From Tetradesmus obliquus (taxonomy: Eukaryota; Chlorophyta; Chlorophyceae; Sphaeropleales; Scenedesmaceae), in contig CP126206.1 in the NCBI GenBank assembly GCA_030272155.1, positions 3,337,001 through 3,401,000 on the forward strand: DNA of 64,000 bases, in the 5' to 3' direction. Each line of letters begins with the position of its first letter. Position 1 is the stretch's first letter. Below are positions 51,077 to 62,898 of the stretch, one piece after another. The translations under genes were made by a program, and so were the position numbers. The notes below the pieces were generated by a model. It did no database searches. It was not told where the DNA came from and saw nothing but the letters and a program-made list of their open reading frames with translations.

Positions 51077-53899
51077 AAACTGTAGGCGGCATCGCTGGCG
51101 CGTGTAGCATCCTGGGGCTGTTTGTGCCGCTGTACTGCCTGGTGGCAGGGTTTGGGCTCAAGGAGGCGACTGCGCTGTCTCAAGCAGCAATAGCAGGTGA
51201 ACCTTTATTTATTGGTCGTATGTACTTGAATCTTGATATATGCATGGATAGAAGGGGGCAGATGTGCATGTTGGCGGAGGCTGTTTGTGCCGCTGTACCG
51301 CTTGGTGGCTGGTTTCGGGCTGGAAGAGGCGACCGCGCTGTCGCAGGCAGCAATAGCAGGTGCGCTTTTGTGGTTATGAGCTCCCTGTGTTGCTGGCTGG
51401 TGACGAAAAGGAGGTGGAATAGGTGTCTGTGCTGTTGCAGGCAGCTTTTCTGCCAAATTTTTTAAACATTTAGTTTGAGGGGTTCATGTTTGAAGTTGTG
51501 TGTAGCATCCTGGGCCTGTTTGTGCCGCTGTACTGCCTGGTGGCTGGGTTTGGGCTCAAGGGGGCAACTGCGCTGTCGCAGGCAGCTATTGCAGGTGCGG
51601 TTTAAATTTTTATTCCGTTTGTTTTTACGGCTGGTGACAGATTGGGGCATTGCAGGCAGCTACAGCAGGCTGCTCTCAAGCTAGCTGTTGAACTCTGAAG
51701 TGAGGCAAGGGATGAGTGAGGGGTTTGCTTAGAAAGTTGTGTGCCAGCAGCATCCTGGGGCTGTTTGTGCCGCTGTACTGCCTGGTGGCAGGGTTTGGGC
51801 TCAAGGAGGCGACTGCGCTGTCTCAAGCAGCAATAGCAGGTGAATATTTGATTGTGTAGTTGCCTTTGAATCTATGTTCAAGATATCAATGAAGTGTGAC
51901 GGGGCAGATGTTATTATATTGTTGGCGGAGGCTGTTTGTGCCGCTGTACTGCCTGGTGGCTGGCTTGTGCTCAAGGAGGCAACTGCGCTGTCGCAGGCAG
52001 CTATTGCAGGTGCGACTTTCGCTTTGTTTGAGTTTCGATAAGGAAGCTTGAGTTTCCTTATCGAAATCAAACTGAAGCACATGCATATGTGCTGCTGAAA
52101 GCAGCTGCTGCCGCTGTACTGATTTTCATTGGTTGTGCCGCTGTACTGCCTGGTGGCAGGGTTTGGGCTCAAGGAGGCAACTGCGCTGTCGCAGGCAGCC
52201 ATCGCAGGTGCATATTTATTTGTTCACTGGTTGCATATTGGCCTAGCATTGCTGCTGGCGTTGTTTATCACCCCAACCACCTGCAAACCACACAACCAGC
52301 AAGATGTTGCTTCCTTGCCCCGCACCTCTCAATCTGACTCTGTTTGTGTCGTGTCTCTTGCTTGCAGGTGCATCAGCTACTAGCCTGGCTTTTAATCTGT
52401 TCCGGGCACACCCTTGGGACCCGCACCGGCCGCTAGTGGACCTTGACCTAGCGCTGCTGCTGGCGCCATGCAGCCTGCTTGGCGTTGCACTAGGGGTGCT
52501 GCTCAACGACCTGCTGCCGCGCTGGCTCATTACTGCGGTGCTGGTGGGGCTGCTGGTGCACGTCTCTTACAGGTAGGATTCATACTATCTATGTATTGTG
52601 TTGATTTGTTGGATGTAGAAACCCCAGAATCAAGCCTTTGACATCAATTGGGTTTGAGTAAACGTATTGCTGGGCGTGGCACTAGGAGTGCTGCTCAACG
52701 ACCTGCTGCCGCGCTGGCTCATTACTGCGGTGCTGGTGGGGCTGCTGGTGCACGTCTCTTACAGGTAGGATTCATACTATCTATGTATTGTGTTGATTTG
52801 TTGGATGTAGAAACCCCAGAATCAAGCCTTTGACATCAATTGGGTTTGAGTAAACGTATTGCTGGGCGTGGCATCAGGAGTGCTGCTCAACGACCTGCTG
52901 CCGCGCTGGCTCATTACTGCGGTGCTGGTGGGGCTGCTGGTGCACGTCTCTTACAGGTGAGAATAATCCTTTGATCATTTTTCTTCAAAGGGTAGCTTTA
53001 AACATGTCAAAATCACCATATTGCTTGGAGTCGCATTGGAGGTGCTGCTCAACGACCTGCTGCCCCGATGGATCATTACAGCAGTGCTGGTGGCGCTGCT
53101 GGTGCACGTCTCTCACAGATGAGCGTCTGTTGTCTGTTGCTTCAGCGTGTAAAGGTTTGAATTGCTTTCCTTCTCATACATAGTAAGTACCGCCTGTTTT
53201 GATGGTCAATCGGGGTCTGGCGCTGCTGCTGGAGCCGTGCAGCTTGCTTGGTGTGGCTCTGGGCGTGCTGCTGAACGATTTGCTGCCGCGGTGGCTCATC
53301 ACAGCAGTGCTGGTGGCGCTGCTGGTGCACGTGTCCTACAGGTGAGCCTCTGCTGTCCGGCAAGGGATCAGGAACAGGCGTGGTATGCTGCTAAATATTT
53401 GAGAGAGGATAGTTACATGTGGGTCCTGGCACCATCTTGGATGGTATGAGCCACAACAGGTTGAACACAGGTCTGAGACCAGAAAAGGAAAGTGAGCACC
53501 GTAAAACACACTGCACACCCTTGAGCACCAAATCTCTCATGTTATATCCAGAGACGTCTTACTGCGGTGCGCAACGGCACCCCACCTCACCGGCAGCTTG
53601 CTCTAAGTGCAAACTGCTAATGTCAAAACTAAGCAACTTGCTGCTGCACACTTGCACTGACACATGATGCTGCTGTTGCTGCTGCTGTGAGACAGGGACG
53701 CCATGGTTGGCCTAACAGCTTGGCATGAAGAAAATCAGCAGCAGGCAGCGCTGCAGGCGGCAGCAGCCATCAGCAGCATGCCGGTACCCCGCCTGCGGCC
53801 TAACACATGCTGCTGCTGCTGCTGCCGTGTCGCAGGGAGGCCCATGGCAGGCCAGTCCACCAATCACCAACCACCACCAACATATGCATAGGTTGACCT

Positions 53900-53942
<43 letters not shown>

Positions 53943-54181
53943 ATAGGGAGGCCATGGTGGGCCTCAACGCCTGGCACGAGGAGAGCCAGCCAGCCAAACA
54001 CCATCTGCTCTTCCTTACGTATTGCTGCTGCTGCTGCTGCTGCTGTTGTGAAACAGGGAGGCCATGGTTGGCCTAACAGCCTGGCACGAAGAAAGTCAGC
54101 AGCAGGCGGCGCTGCAGGCAGCAGCAGCCATCAGCAGTATGCCGGTCCCCCGCCTGCAGCCCATCTACAAGTAATCTTTTA

Positions 54182-54214
<33 letters not shown>

Positions 54215-54561
54215 GCCACAGGGAGGCCCATGGGTCCACCAATCACCACACACATATGCACGTGTTGACCCTTGCTGCTGCTGCTGCTGCTGTGCAGGGA
54301 GGCCATGGTTGGCCTCACAGCCTGGCACGAAGAAAGTCAGCAGCAGGCAGCGCTGCAGGCGGCAGCAGCCATCAACAGTATGCCGGTGCCGCGCCTGCGG
54401 CCCATCTGCACTAACAGCAGCAGCGAAAGCAGCCCGCGGGAAGCACAGCAGCAACAGCAGCAGCAGCAGCAGCAGCAGGTAATGGTAATGCCAGTGCCGA
54501 GCATTGTTGCTGCTGCTGTCGTGGACAGCCCAGACAGCTCGGAGTGTGGCAGCAGCAGGTG

Positions 54562-54602
<41 letters not shown>

Positions 54603-56074
54603 AGGACACGCCTGAACAGCAGCAGCAGCAGCAGCGCGGGGTGTGGTTCTTTGGAACCAATGCCAGTGACAGCAGCAGCAGCAGCAGAGGCGAACTGCAG
54701 GAGCCTCTTTTGCCTAATAGCAGCAGTGATACCCCAGCAGCAGCAGCAGCCGGCAGTGCTCGGCGAGCTGATGCAAATGCAGATGACAGCAGCAGCAGTG
54801 GTGGAAGCAACAGCAGGGTTCGGCGCAGCCCTGCTGCTGCTGCCGTGCCGTTCCTGACGGCAGTCTCCCTGCCGCCGCTGGCATCGCCGTTCACAGCTGC
54901 TGCTGCTGCTGCCGCTGTAGCGACGCCATCAGGCGTTCACAGCTCGGCTGTGTTTGCTGGGCATGTTTTGAGTTTCACAAAGTTTCCCTGGATCAAATTT
55001 CTCAGCATGCTTATGCTGTGTTTTGGATTCTGCGGGCTAGCAGTGCTCGGGGCGCTGATCCCACTGTGTACCTGGTATTTTGTTACATACATGGTGTTAT
55101 TTCTGTTACTAGCAGTGTTAGTAACATGCATGTTCATCAAGATCATCCTGGTGGACCCGCTGTGCAAGGCTGCTGCCGCTGCCAAGATGTACAGCAGTAT
55201 GGAGCAGGGAGAGCCAGCAGCAGCAGCAGCAGCAGCAGGGCAAGGCAGCAGCAGCAGCAGCAAGCGGCAGCTGTCACTATCAGGGCTTTGGGAGCGGTTA
55301 GTCACCTGGACTAATGTGTTAGCTGGAAGCCGGCTGTCAGTCAGGCGGCCAGCAGCAGCAGCAGCAGCAGAAGACGAGCAGCAGCAGCAGCAGCGGACGC
55401 TGCTGCACAGCATGAGTCTGTTCCGGCGCATGCAGCTAAAGAATCAGCTGCAGCTGCAGCAGCCGTTTCTGGCACCAGCAGCCTCCTTCAAAAACATTGG
55501 AGAGGCCGCAGCAGCGGCAGCAGCAGCGGCGGCAGCAGCAGCAGAGGCACATTCCCTGCTGGGAGATGCGTCACAAGGCGGCGGCCTAAACCCTGAGCCT
55601 CTGGTGTTGATTCCGCCGCAACATAACAGCCTAGCACACATTGCGGCTGCAGGGGCAGTCATGGCAGTTGCAGCTGGCATCGTGTCCGGGGTTTGTGGTT
55701 TAGCCGGCGCGGCGCTGCTGATCCCGGCCCTGTTAGATTTCAGGGTTCACCCGCAGGTCTCAACCGCCACCAGCGTGCTGTTAGTTTGCGCCGGCAGCTG
55801 CACAGCATCTCTGGCATTTGCAGTACAGGGGCGGCTGAATGTTAGTTATGCATTGTTATTTGGAGGCGTGTCAGTTGCTGGCGTATGTGCGGGCATTTGG
55901 CTTATTGGGGCTGCAGTACGGCAGAGCTGCAGACCCTCGCTTGTAGTGCTGCTGCTGGCAGGGCTTACCGGTGCTGCTGCGCTGGCCTCGGCGGTTTTCG
56001 GGGCGCGGGGTTTTGTGCATGACCTGGCAGAGGGGGAGAACCTGGGGTTTAGGGCGCTGTGCTCGTATGTATGA
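49394..56074 (+). CDS. TauE/SafE-family membrane transporter (785 aa)
   Basis: Exons 49394-49550, 50648-50755, 51086-51196, 52368-52572 and 54298-56074 join in phase. An N-terminal hydrophobic helix (LALALVFGVVILHVL) may be a signal anchor. The TauE repeat halves are recognisable. The first has FTWSLQLLAGAVGTFFIAAL, GIAGACSILGLFVPLYCLVA, LDLALLLAPCSLLGVALGVL and RWLITAVLVGLLVHVSYR. The second, after residue 400, has VMAVAAGIVSGVCGLAGAAL, LIPALLDFRVHPQVSTATSV, VSYALLFGGVSVAGVCAGIW and SLVVLLLAGLTGAAALASAV. Family members move sulfite, taurine-derived or other organic anions; the substrate is not predictable. The halves are separated by a very long Ser/Gln/Ala-rich insert that also contains extra hydrophobic segments (FLSMLMLCFGFCGLAVLGAL). 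Confidence 0.88.
51086..52207 (+). repeat. Exon 3 of the transporter gene in six tandem copies
   Basis: The stretch coding LFVPLYCLVAGFGLKEATAL and SQAAIAG starts at 51121, 51284, 51519, 51764, 51934 and about 52132. Each copy ends in GCAG|GT in the same phase. Only the first has the exon's own acceptor and its first codons (GGIAGACSILG), so the other five lie in intron 3. Confidence 0.9.
52026..52072 (+). repeat. Hairpin in intron 3
   Basis: GTTTGAGTTTCGATAAGGAA and TTCCTTATCGAAATCAAAC are complementary apart from one missing base, with an 8-base loop, between exon copies five and six. Confidence 0.7.
52470..53345 (+). repeat. Exon 4 end of the transporter gene in five tandem copies
   Basis: GVLLNDLLPRWLITAVLVGL and LVHVSYR|GT recur with GCTCAACGAC at 52501, 52693, 52885 and 53047, and GCTGAACGAT at 53270. 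The first three units have an exact 192-base period and are nearly identical, including intron sequence; the last two are diverged. Each ends in ACAG|GT. Confidence 0.92.
53392..53465 (+). repeat. Dispersed repeat A, copy 2 (intronic)
   Basis: A contiguous 72-base match to the two separated parts at 2459-2480 and 2606-2650, reverse-complemented, in intron 4 of the transporter gene. Confidence 0.8.
53696..54420 (+). repeat. Exon 5 start of the transporter gene in repeated copies
   Basis: AG|GGAGGCCATGGTTGGCCT plus the WHEE-SQQQAALQAAAAISSMP reading occurs at about 53694, 53946, 54056 and 54296 (exon), with a fragment near 54219. CTG runs precede most copies. The last copy continues into the long exon. 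Confidence 0.8.
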
Positions 56075-56160
56075 CGCAGCGGCGGCTCCTCGCGGCCAGG
56101 GTTTTGCTCAGGTTGAGAGTCTGGGGTGCAGGGTGCTGTGCTCGTATGTGTGATTTGCAC
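56075..56160 (+). repeat. Duplicate of the transporter coding end after the stop
   Basis: The segment coding ENLGFRALCSYV plus stop is repeated just downstream as ESLGCRVLCSYV plus stop. Confidence 0.65.
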
Positions 56161-57900
56161 AGGGCTTGAACGTGCGGCTTGCTAGCTAGCAAGGGGTCTT
56201 GCTTGCCCTGGCGCTGCAGTTGCGTTGTCGCTTCTACGAGCGTACGTGTACTGTTGTTGCATATGAATTATGCAGCTTGTGGGTGAAAACGCGGCTAGGG
56301 TTGTTCACCACCACAGATCTGAGTACAGATGTCACAAGATGGTTGTGTGCCTGCACTTTGATACCAGTAACAGTGCCCGTCAACATTGCTGCTCTTGCTG
56401 CACGGCGCCAACCCTTCTGTAGTGTTGTGGCGTGTTGCCTGCAACTGCACTCACTGAGTATGCACATACATTGCACCCAGGGTTTATGTTAGCGTGTGTG
56501 AACTGGCATGCTGGTAGTTGGCTAGTAGTGGGCTTGTTGGCACTCTGACCATGCTCCAGCCAAACCTTGTGTTTTGCACCCAGGGTTGTTGTGAACTAAA
56601 CAATTGGCTGGTAGCGAGTCGGCTGGCTGTTGGCAGTACCATGCTCCGACCACACCTTTTGTTGGGCCTTTTCAGCACAGCAGTTGACAGCGTGTTTTGT
56701 GTTGTGCATACAAATCTACCCCTGTGCACACAGTGTGTTTTGTGTTGTGCATACAGCGGCACCCCCGTGCAAGCAAAGAGGGGCTCCCGCAACGAGCTTA
56801 CAGTTACAAAGCTAGCTGTCAGCTGGACCTGCTGTGACGATTGAGCAGGCTTCGGTTGATCATGTGCATGTTATAGCGCTGCACACCTGTAATGTTGCAT
56901 GTCAGTAGGTAGATTGCGGCCTTGAGCTTATCTATGGCGCGTGAGAGGCTGTCGTTTCGTGTGTGTTGTGTGTTGATGCTGCAGCAGTAGTGTAGCTGTT
57001 TGCACGCATGCTGCTGCCAAGACATGTGTGGTCGGCCATAGGCTGCGCAGCTGGCAGCTGTGTCTGTGTGCAGTGAGGCTGCTAGGTGCAGCTCTAGTTG
57101 TGCCTTGTGTTGTTTTTGCAGCGCTCCACACGTGCCAATGACACACAGAAGGCAGTTTGCAGCCTTGAGCTCATCTATGGCGCGTGACAGGCTGTTGTTC
57201 CGTGTGTGTTGTGTTGATGCTGCAGCAGTAGTGTAGCGATTTGCACGCATGCTGCTGCAAGCATGTGCGCGGTATCCGCGGCTGTGCAAAGGCTGCTGCG
57301 CAGCTGGCAGCTTTGTCTGTTTGTGTGCCTTGAGGAGCTGCTAAGGTGCAGCTCAAGTTCGGCCTTGTGTTGTTGTCTGCAGCGGAGTTTGTGTGTTGTG
57401 TGTGGTCCGTCTGTTATGTCTCTGTTGCTGTTTTGCCGTCCACAGCCCCCTGCAGGACTTCCAAAAGCCGGGTTAGTTCACCTGCTGCCTGCATTAGTCA
57501 GGGCTGTGTTTACGCGGTCAGACTCGGCGTTGCACCAGGAGACAGGTGCGGCTCAGTGTTGCACCTGAACTGAGGTTCTGACCATTTGATAGCCTGATCA
57601 GCAGCAAGAACCAAACACCAAAGTGTTGGTCTTCATCATGACTTGTTGTTTATGTTGCACAGGCTTGATTGCACATGCATATGCTGCAGGTGGGGCTGTG
57701 CTTCAGCCGCCTGCCCATGCATATGCAGCGCAGTGCAGTTCATGCAGCGCTGTGCGGGGTGAAATGACAGTGTTGGGCAATTCAAATGCACCCAACTAGC
57801 GCACCTGCAAGCAGTGCTGTGTCCTTTGCCAGCCATCGCATGGTGCATGCTAGGCTGGGTTGTGAACAGGTTGTTAATGTGTCTGCTGCATGAACCTGCC
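56161..57900. other. Unresolved region with local tandem duplications
   Basis: No complete gene was resolved. A unit of about 242 bases is present twice (56915-57025 and 57157-57270, GCCTTGAGCTCATCTATGGC). Smaller duplicates lie at 56520-56650 and 56695-56755. A possible exon at 57440-57545 reads LPKAGLVHLLPALVRAVFTR and ends at ACAG|GTGCGG. TGTAA at 56889-56893 could be the polyadenylation signal of the transporter gene. Confidence 0.4.
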
Positions 57901-57924
57901 ACAATGCGCGCCGCAGCGCTGCAT

Positions 57925-58077
57925 GAAGGCTCTGCTGTGCCGCTGTTCTTGCAGCATGCTAGCTGAAGGCTCTGCTGTGCTGCTGTTCTTGCAGCATGCT
58001 AGCTGAAGGCTCTGCTGTGCTGCTGTTCTTGCAGCATGCTAGCTGAAGGCTCTGATGTGCTGCTGTTTTTGCAGCAT
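57925..58077 (+). repeat. 40-base minisatellite with splice-acceptor-like core
   Basis: Four head-to-tail units start at 57925, 57965, 58005 and 58045. Each contains GCTGTTCTTGCAG followed by CATGCTAGCT. Units 2 and 3 are identical. Confidence 0.9.
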
Positions 58078-58601
58078 TGCGTGCATGCTGGACGGCTGGG
58101 CATCCTGGCTGCCGTGAGCGTCACGCTCAGTGTTTTTTGTGTATGAACGACGAGAAGTCACCTTATGCGATAATGCAGTTCATGCAGTGCTATGTCGCAC
58201 TGGGTGCTGCAGCTGAGACAGGTGATATGTAACATGTCCCCATCATGATGGGCTGGCACGGCACGATGCATGGCAAGTTCAGCTCCAAGGCGTTCTGCAG
58301 TCAGCTTGTCAAGGCAGTGTGTCGGCCACTGAAGCCAAACCTGGCTTGCTTGGTCACCGATGATCAAGGTGGCATTTTCCTTTGGGCTGCTGGCCTTTTG
58401 CTCTCTCAGTGGCATCATGCCACTTCTGGCAGAATTGGCTTCAGGCATTGGCCATGCTTTGCTCCCAGGCACTTCAACATAGCGCCAGGCATGGCTGCGG
58501 CCAGGGACTAGTCGTACTACTGCTGGATATCCAGGTTTGTGCTAATTGGTTTCGTCTGACGGTTTGGACGATGATGAGTTGTTCTTCGATGTTTCCTCCC
58601 C
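58078..58601. other. Intergenic region, no gene recognised
   Basis: A plus-strand frame at 58245-58511 and a minus-strand frame at 58158-58472 overlap; neither shows a known domain. Confidence 0.35.
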
Positions 58602-58923
58602 CTATGAGCCTCTCGTTGGCTCCTGACTGGGGTTCCCACCCCTCGTTGAGTGGAGCATGTAATGTCATGTAATGTAATGGTTTGTTTACCGAAGCAATTG
58701 GCTGCAGCAACTCGGAGCTCTGGCCCAGCCCCTCTGTAGGGTTTGCCCCCTTGTTCTTAGAGGCAGGGTTCTTTGATAGCCGCTGCGTCGAAGACAGCCT
58801 GAAATCAGGCGCATCCGACAGTACTCCATAGTTTGTTCTCCAAAAGCGCATCACATCGGCGCTGCAAAGCTCAGTGCTGCCTGCTCGGCTTTCAAATTGC
58901 AGCATCATCCAATCGCGGGCCAC
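58474..58923 (-). CDS. Hypothetical reading frame divergent from the Rieske gene
   Basis: An ATG frame of 149 codons begins only 60 bases from the Rieske oxygenase start. Its first 80 residues (MMLQFESRAGSTELCSADVM, FWRTNYGVLSDAPDFRLSST) look protein-like, but it then reads through dispersed repeat C on the opposite strand (HAPLNEGWEPQSGANERL). No family is recognised. It may be a small real gene, a truncated exon or chance. Confidence 0.25.
   Translation of the reverse strand: MARDWMMLQFESRAGSTELCSADVMRFWRTNYGVLSDAPDFRLSSTQRLSKNPASKNKGANPTEGLGQSSELLQPIASVNKPLHYMTLHAPLNEGWEPQSGANERLIGGGNIEEQLIIVQTVRRNQLAQTWISSSSTTSPWPQPCLALC
58602..58682 (+). repeat. Dispersed repeat C, copy 2
   Basis: ATGAGCCTCTCGTTGGCTCC and about 35 further bases match 1126-1180 with one or two changes, followed by a TGTAATG tail as in copy 1. 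Confidence 0.85.
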
Positions 58924-58982
58924 CTAATCGCCAGAACCTACTGCACTACAGTTCTGAAGTCAAATAACAAAAAGTCAACGCG

Positions 58983-59628
58983 ATGCTGCAGTCTCTTCAG
59001 CGTCCTGCCGGCACCTGCGGGCCTCGCACCACCTGTGGTGCACATGGCTCGCTAGCAGCCAAGCTGCTACCCCTGGGGCCACAGATTGCTCGGTCACATG
59101 TTACACGCAAGCAATTCAAGACAGCGATAGCTGCAGGTGCGCTCGCGGCTGCAGGAGCACCACACAGCAGCAGCAGAGGGTGGCAGTAGCGGCAATGTAG
59201 CAGAACTGCATGCTCCAGCTGTCTATCAGCCATCATCAGTGCGAAAGGCGATGGAGATTGTTTTTGGTTGGAATGGCAAGCATCATGTTGATGGTGCTGC
59301 TTGCAGTGTGCAGCGTCCTGCAGCACCCTGCTGGTGCTGCAGCAACACAGGCCTGCTGGCACCCTGGCAGCACCTGCAGAACTGAGCAGGCATTATGCAG
59401 TATGTGAAGAATATCTTTTGATGCTGCTTTTATTACTGCAACTCACCTTATATTTTGTTCTCATGCTTGCAGTTGAAGCCCCCACCTCACCTGCAGCTGG
59501 TCAGGCCTTGCAGGACCCACCGCCGGCAGGCAGCAGCAGCAGCAGCAGCCCTGCAACTGCTGCTGCACCTGCTGCAGCTGAGGGAGTTGAGCGTGCAGAT
59601 GAGAAGTTCAACTGGTGAGTGCCGCTGC

Positions 59629-59664
<36 letters not shown>

Positions 59665-62340
59665 GCTGCTGCTGCCTTGCCTGCTGCTGGTGCTGGCAGC
59701 ACGGAAACTTCAGCATACTCACACAGCAGCTGTCTCAGGAGCAGCAGTGTGCATCGTTTTTGAATAAAAAAATTGCTCATGGTTGACAGCTGCACAAGCT
59801 CTCTGGTTACGCATGATAAGCAAGTGTTTGCTCAAGTCACTGCAGAAGCTCCTGTACTGGCTTGGCTGTACTATCATATGCAGGGTGCACAGTTACATGT
59901 GTAGTATCCTTGCACATCCTTTCATGTTTCCGTAATTGCCCAGCAGCTGCACCAAGCACAATCCTAGACAATCATTGCACTGTTCTGTTCACAAGGTCCA
60001 ACTCCTGACGATGCTGCTGCTGCTGCTGCTGCTGCTGCAGGTACAAGGCCTGGTACCCCATTGCTGCTCTGGAGACATTAAAGACAGATGCCCCAAATGC
60101 GGTGCACCTGCTGGGTATGCGGCTGGTGCTGTGGCAAGACAAGCAGGGCGGCTGGCGCTGCTTTGAGGACCTGTGCCCCCACAGGTGTGAATTCACGGTG
60201 TGAAGTGTGCAGCAGGGGTTTGAAGTTCACAGTGCACCTGCTGGGCATGCGGCTGGTGCTGTGGCAGGACAAGCAGGGCGGATGGCGGTGCTTCCGGGAC
60301 CTGTGCCCCCACAGGTGAGCATTGTGAATTCGCAGTGTGAAGTGTGCGGCAGGGGTGTGAAGTTCATGGTGCACCTGCTGGGCATGCGGCTGATGCTGTG
60401 GCAAGACAAGCAGGGCGGCTGGCGCTGCTTTGAGGACCTGTGCCCCCACAGGTGAGAGAGTGTGAATTCACAGTGTGAAGTGTGCAGCCGGGGTGTGAAG
60501 TTCATGGTGCACCTGCTGGGCATGCAGCTGGTGCTGTCAGGAGAAGCAGAGCGGCTGGCGCTGCTTTGAGGACGTGTGCCCCCACAGGTGTGAATTTATA
60601 GTGTGAAGTGTGCGGCAGGGGTGTGAAGTTCACAGTGCACCTGCTGGGTATGCGGGTGGTGCTATGGCAAGACAAACAGGGTGGCTGGCGCTGCTTTGAG
60701 GACCTGTGCCCCCACCGGTGTGAACTCACAGTGTGAAGTGTGCAGCAGGGGTGTGAAGTTCATGGTATGGGTGCCGGCCATGCTGCTAGCGCTGCTTTGA
60801 GGACCTGTGCCCCCACAGGTGAGCGGCGTGAATTCACTCGGTGGAGTGTGCGGCAGGGGTGTGAAGTTCAAGGTGCACCTGCTGGGCAGGCGGCTGGTGC
60901 TGTGGCAAGACAAGCAGGGCGGCTGGCGCTTCTTTGAGGAACTATGCCCCCACAGGTGAGCGGTGTGAATTTACAGTGTGAAGTGTGCAGCGGGGTGTGA
61001 AGTTCTTGGTGTGGGTGCCGGCCATGCTGCTGACCCTGCTTCAAGGACCTGTGCCCCCACAGGTGAGCGGCGTGAATTCACTGTGTGAAGTGTGCGGCAG
61101 GGGTGTGAAGTTCAAGGTGCACCTGCTGGGCATGCGGCTGGTGCCGGCGGGTTGCTTCATAGCTTAGAATGTACAATGTAAAATCTGCAGCAGGCGCGTG
61201 AAGTTACGTACTATGTGTTTCACTCTTTCTGTGTGTGTCACGCTTTTTAACCTCAGGCTGGCCCCGCTGAGTGAGGGCCGCATCCACGAATCAGGGGAGC
61301 TGCCTAGCTGACATTTCAACTCCGTGACCATCATGATGCATGTCGGCAACTCAACCACGCCTTTTATACATTTTGCCTCACACTTTCTCTGTACGTCACT
61401 CTTTCTCCTGCTCAGGCTGGCGCCATTGAGTGAGGGCCGCATCCACGAATCAGGCGAGCTGCAGTGCACCTACCATGGCTGGCGCTTCAACGAGCAGGGT
61501 GAGAAGTGTTACGTGTTAGTTTGATTGCGTTATGACGGCCTGCCCAGCCACACTGCGCGTGGCAGCGAGTACAACATGTGAACAGCAGGAAGCTTGTGTG
61601 TCATCTGCAAACATTGACGCTATGCTCTTCCAGAGACAGGTTGCCACAGACTCATGCAACTTCATTCAGCGCTGTCTGCGCACACCATAACCATCGCCGT
61701 CGCTGCTGCTGCTGCTGCTGCCATGCAGGCGGCTGCACCAGCATCCCTCAGATTGGCGATGCCAAGGCACACAACACAGCCTGCAGCAGCGGCAGGGCTT
61801 GCGTGTCAGCTTTCCCCACTCAGGTACGCTGCATTTCCAAACATTGAGGCTACAGGGTGTGGGTTGTTTGGCAGCGCTGTTGCGGTTGCTACCTGTTCAC
61901 TGCACAGCACCGCCTGCAGCAGCGGCAGGGCTTGCGTGTCAGCTTTCCCCACTCAGGTACGCTGCATTTCCAAACATTCAGGTTCCAGGGTGTGGGTTGG
62001 TTGGCAGCGCTGTTGCGGTTGCTACCTGTTCACTGCACAGCAGCGCCTGCAGCAGCGGCAGGGCGTGTGTCTCTGCATTCCCCACTCAGGTACGACATGC
62101 GCTGATAAATCGGCACGCCAGCAGCATTGAATGGTCAGCAGAGGGTCAGGTCCAGCGGAGCTGTTGGGCTGGTTTCTGGTTTGCTGTGTATCCCCTTGTT
62201 TACCAAGGTGTGACTGCGGCCTGCTCATAAGTTAGCAGGGGTCGAAGTTCAGCACGGGTTGAATGTCCTTCCCCTTCGCGGCAGTGTTTTGAAGTTGCTG
62301 CTGTTTGTAACTCCTTCTTTCTGCACTGGTGTTGACAGCC

Positions 62341-62371
<31 letters not shown>

Positions 62372-62466
62372 TGTTGCTATACCTTGGCTGAACCCCGTTG
62401 CAGGTGCTTCAGGGCATGCTGTGGGTGCTATGCCTCACAGCAACTGCTGCATTGGCACCAACTTTC

Positions 62467-62510
<44 letters not shown>

Positions 62511-62850
62511 GCCTAAACTCTCAACCCTGAACCCTGCTGCAGGTGCTGCAGGGCATGCTGTGGGTGTTTGCTGACTCATCTCCTGAGGGATGGGCGGAAG
62601 CCACAGCAGCAGACGGCACGCCAGGTGAGCCCTCCACACGCCACACCATCTGCAACCTAGGCCATGTTGCACTGTACATGGAGAAGTGTTGACGGCCTAC
62701 CCATGATGTAGCTACCCGGAAACAGACATGTTGCAGAGTGCATTGGTGTTTGCTGAATCTTCACTCGCATGAGGCACTTGCACAAATCATGTACTGCATT
62801 TCCCACTTATCATTAGTTTTCAAACTGTGCAAACTGCGTGTTCCTGCTGC

Positions 62851-62898
<48 letters not shown>

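Noticed and set aside
60041-61160. Regular repeats considered as a CRISPR array
   Set aside because: Repeats are coding, diverged, over 100 bases long and lie in a eukaryotic intron; no CRISPR features.
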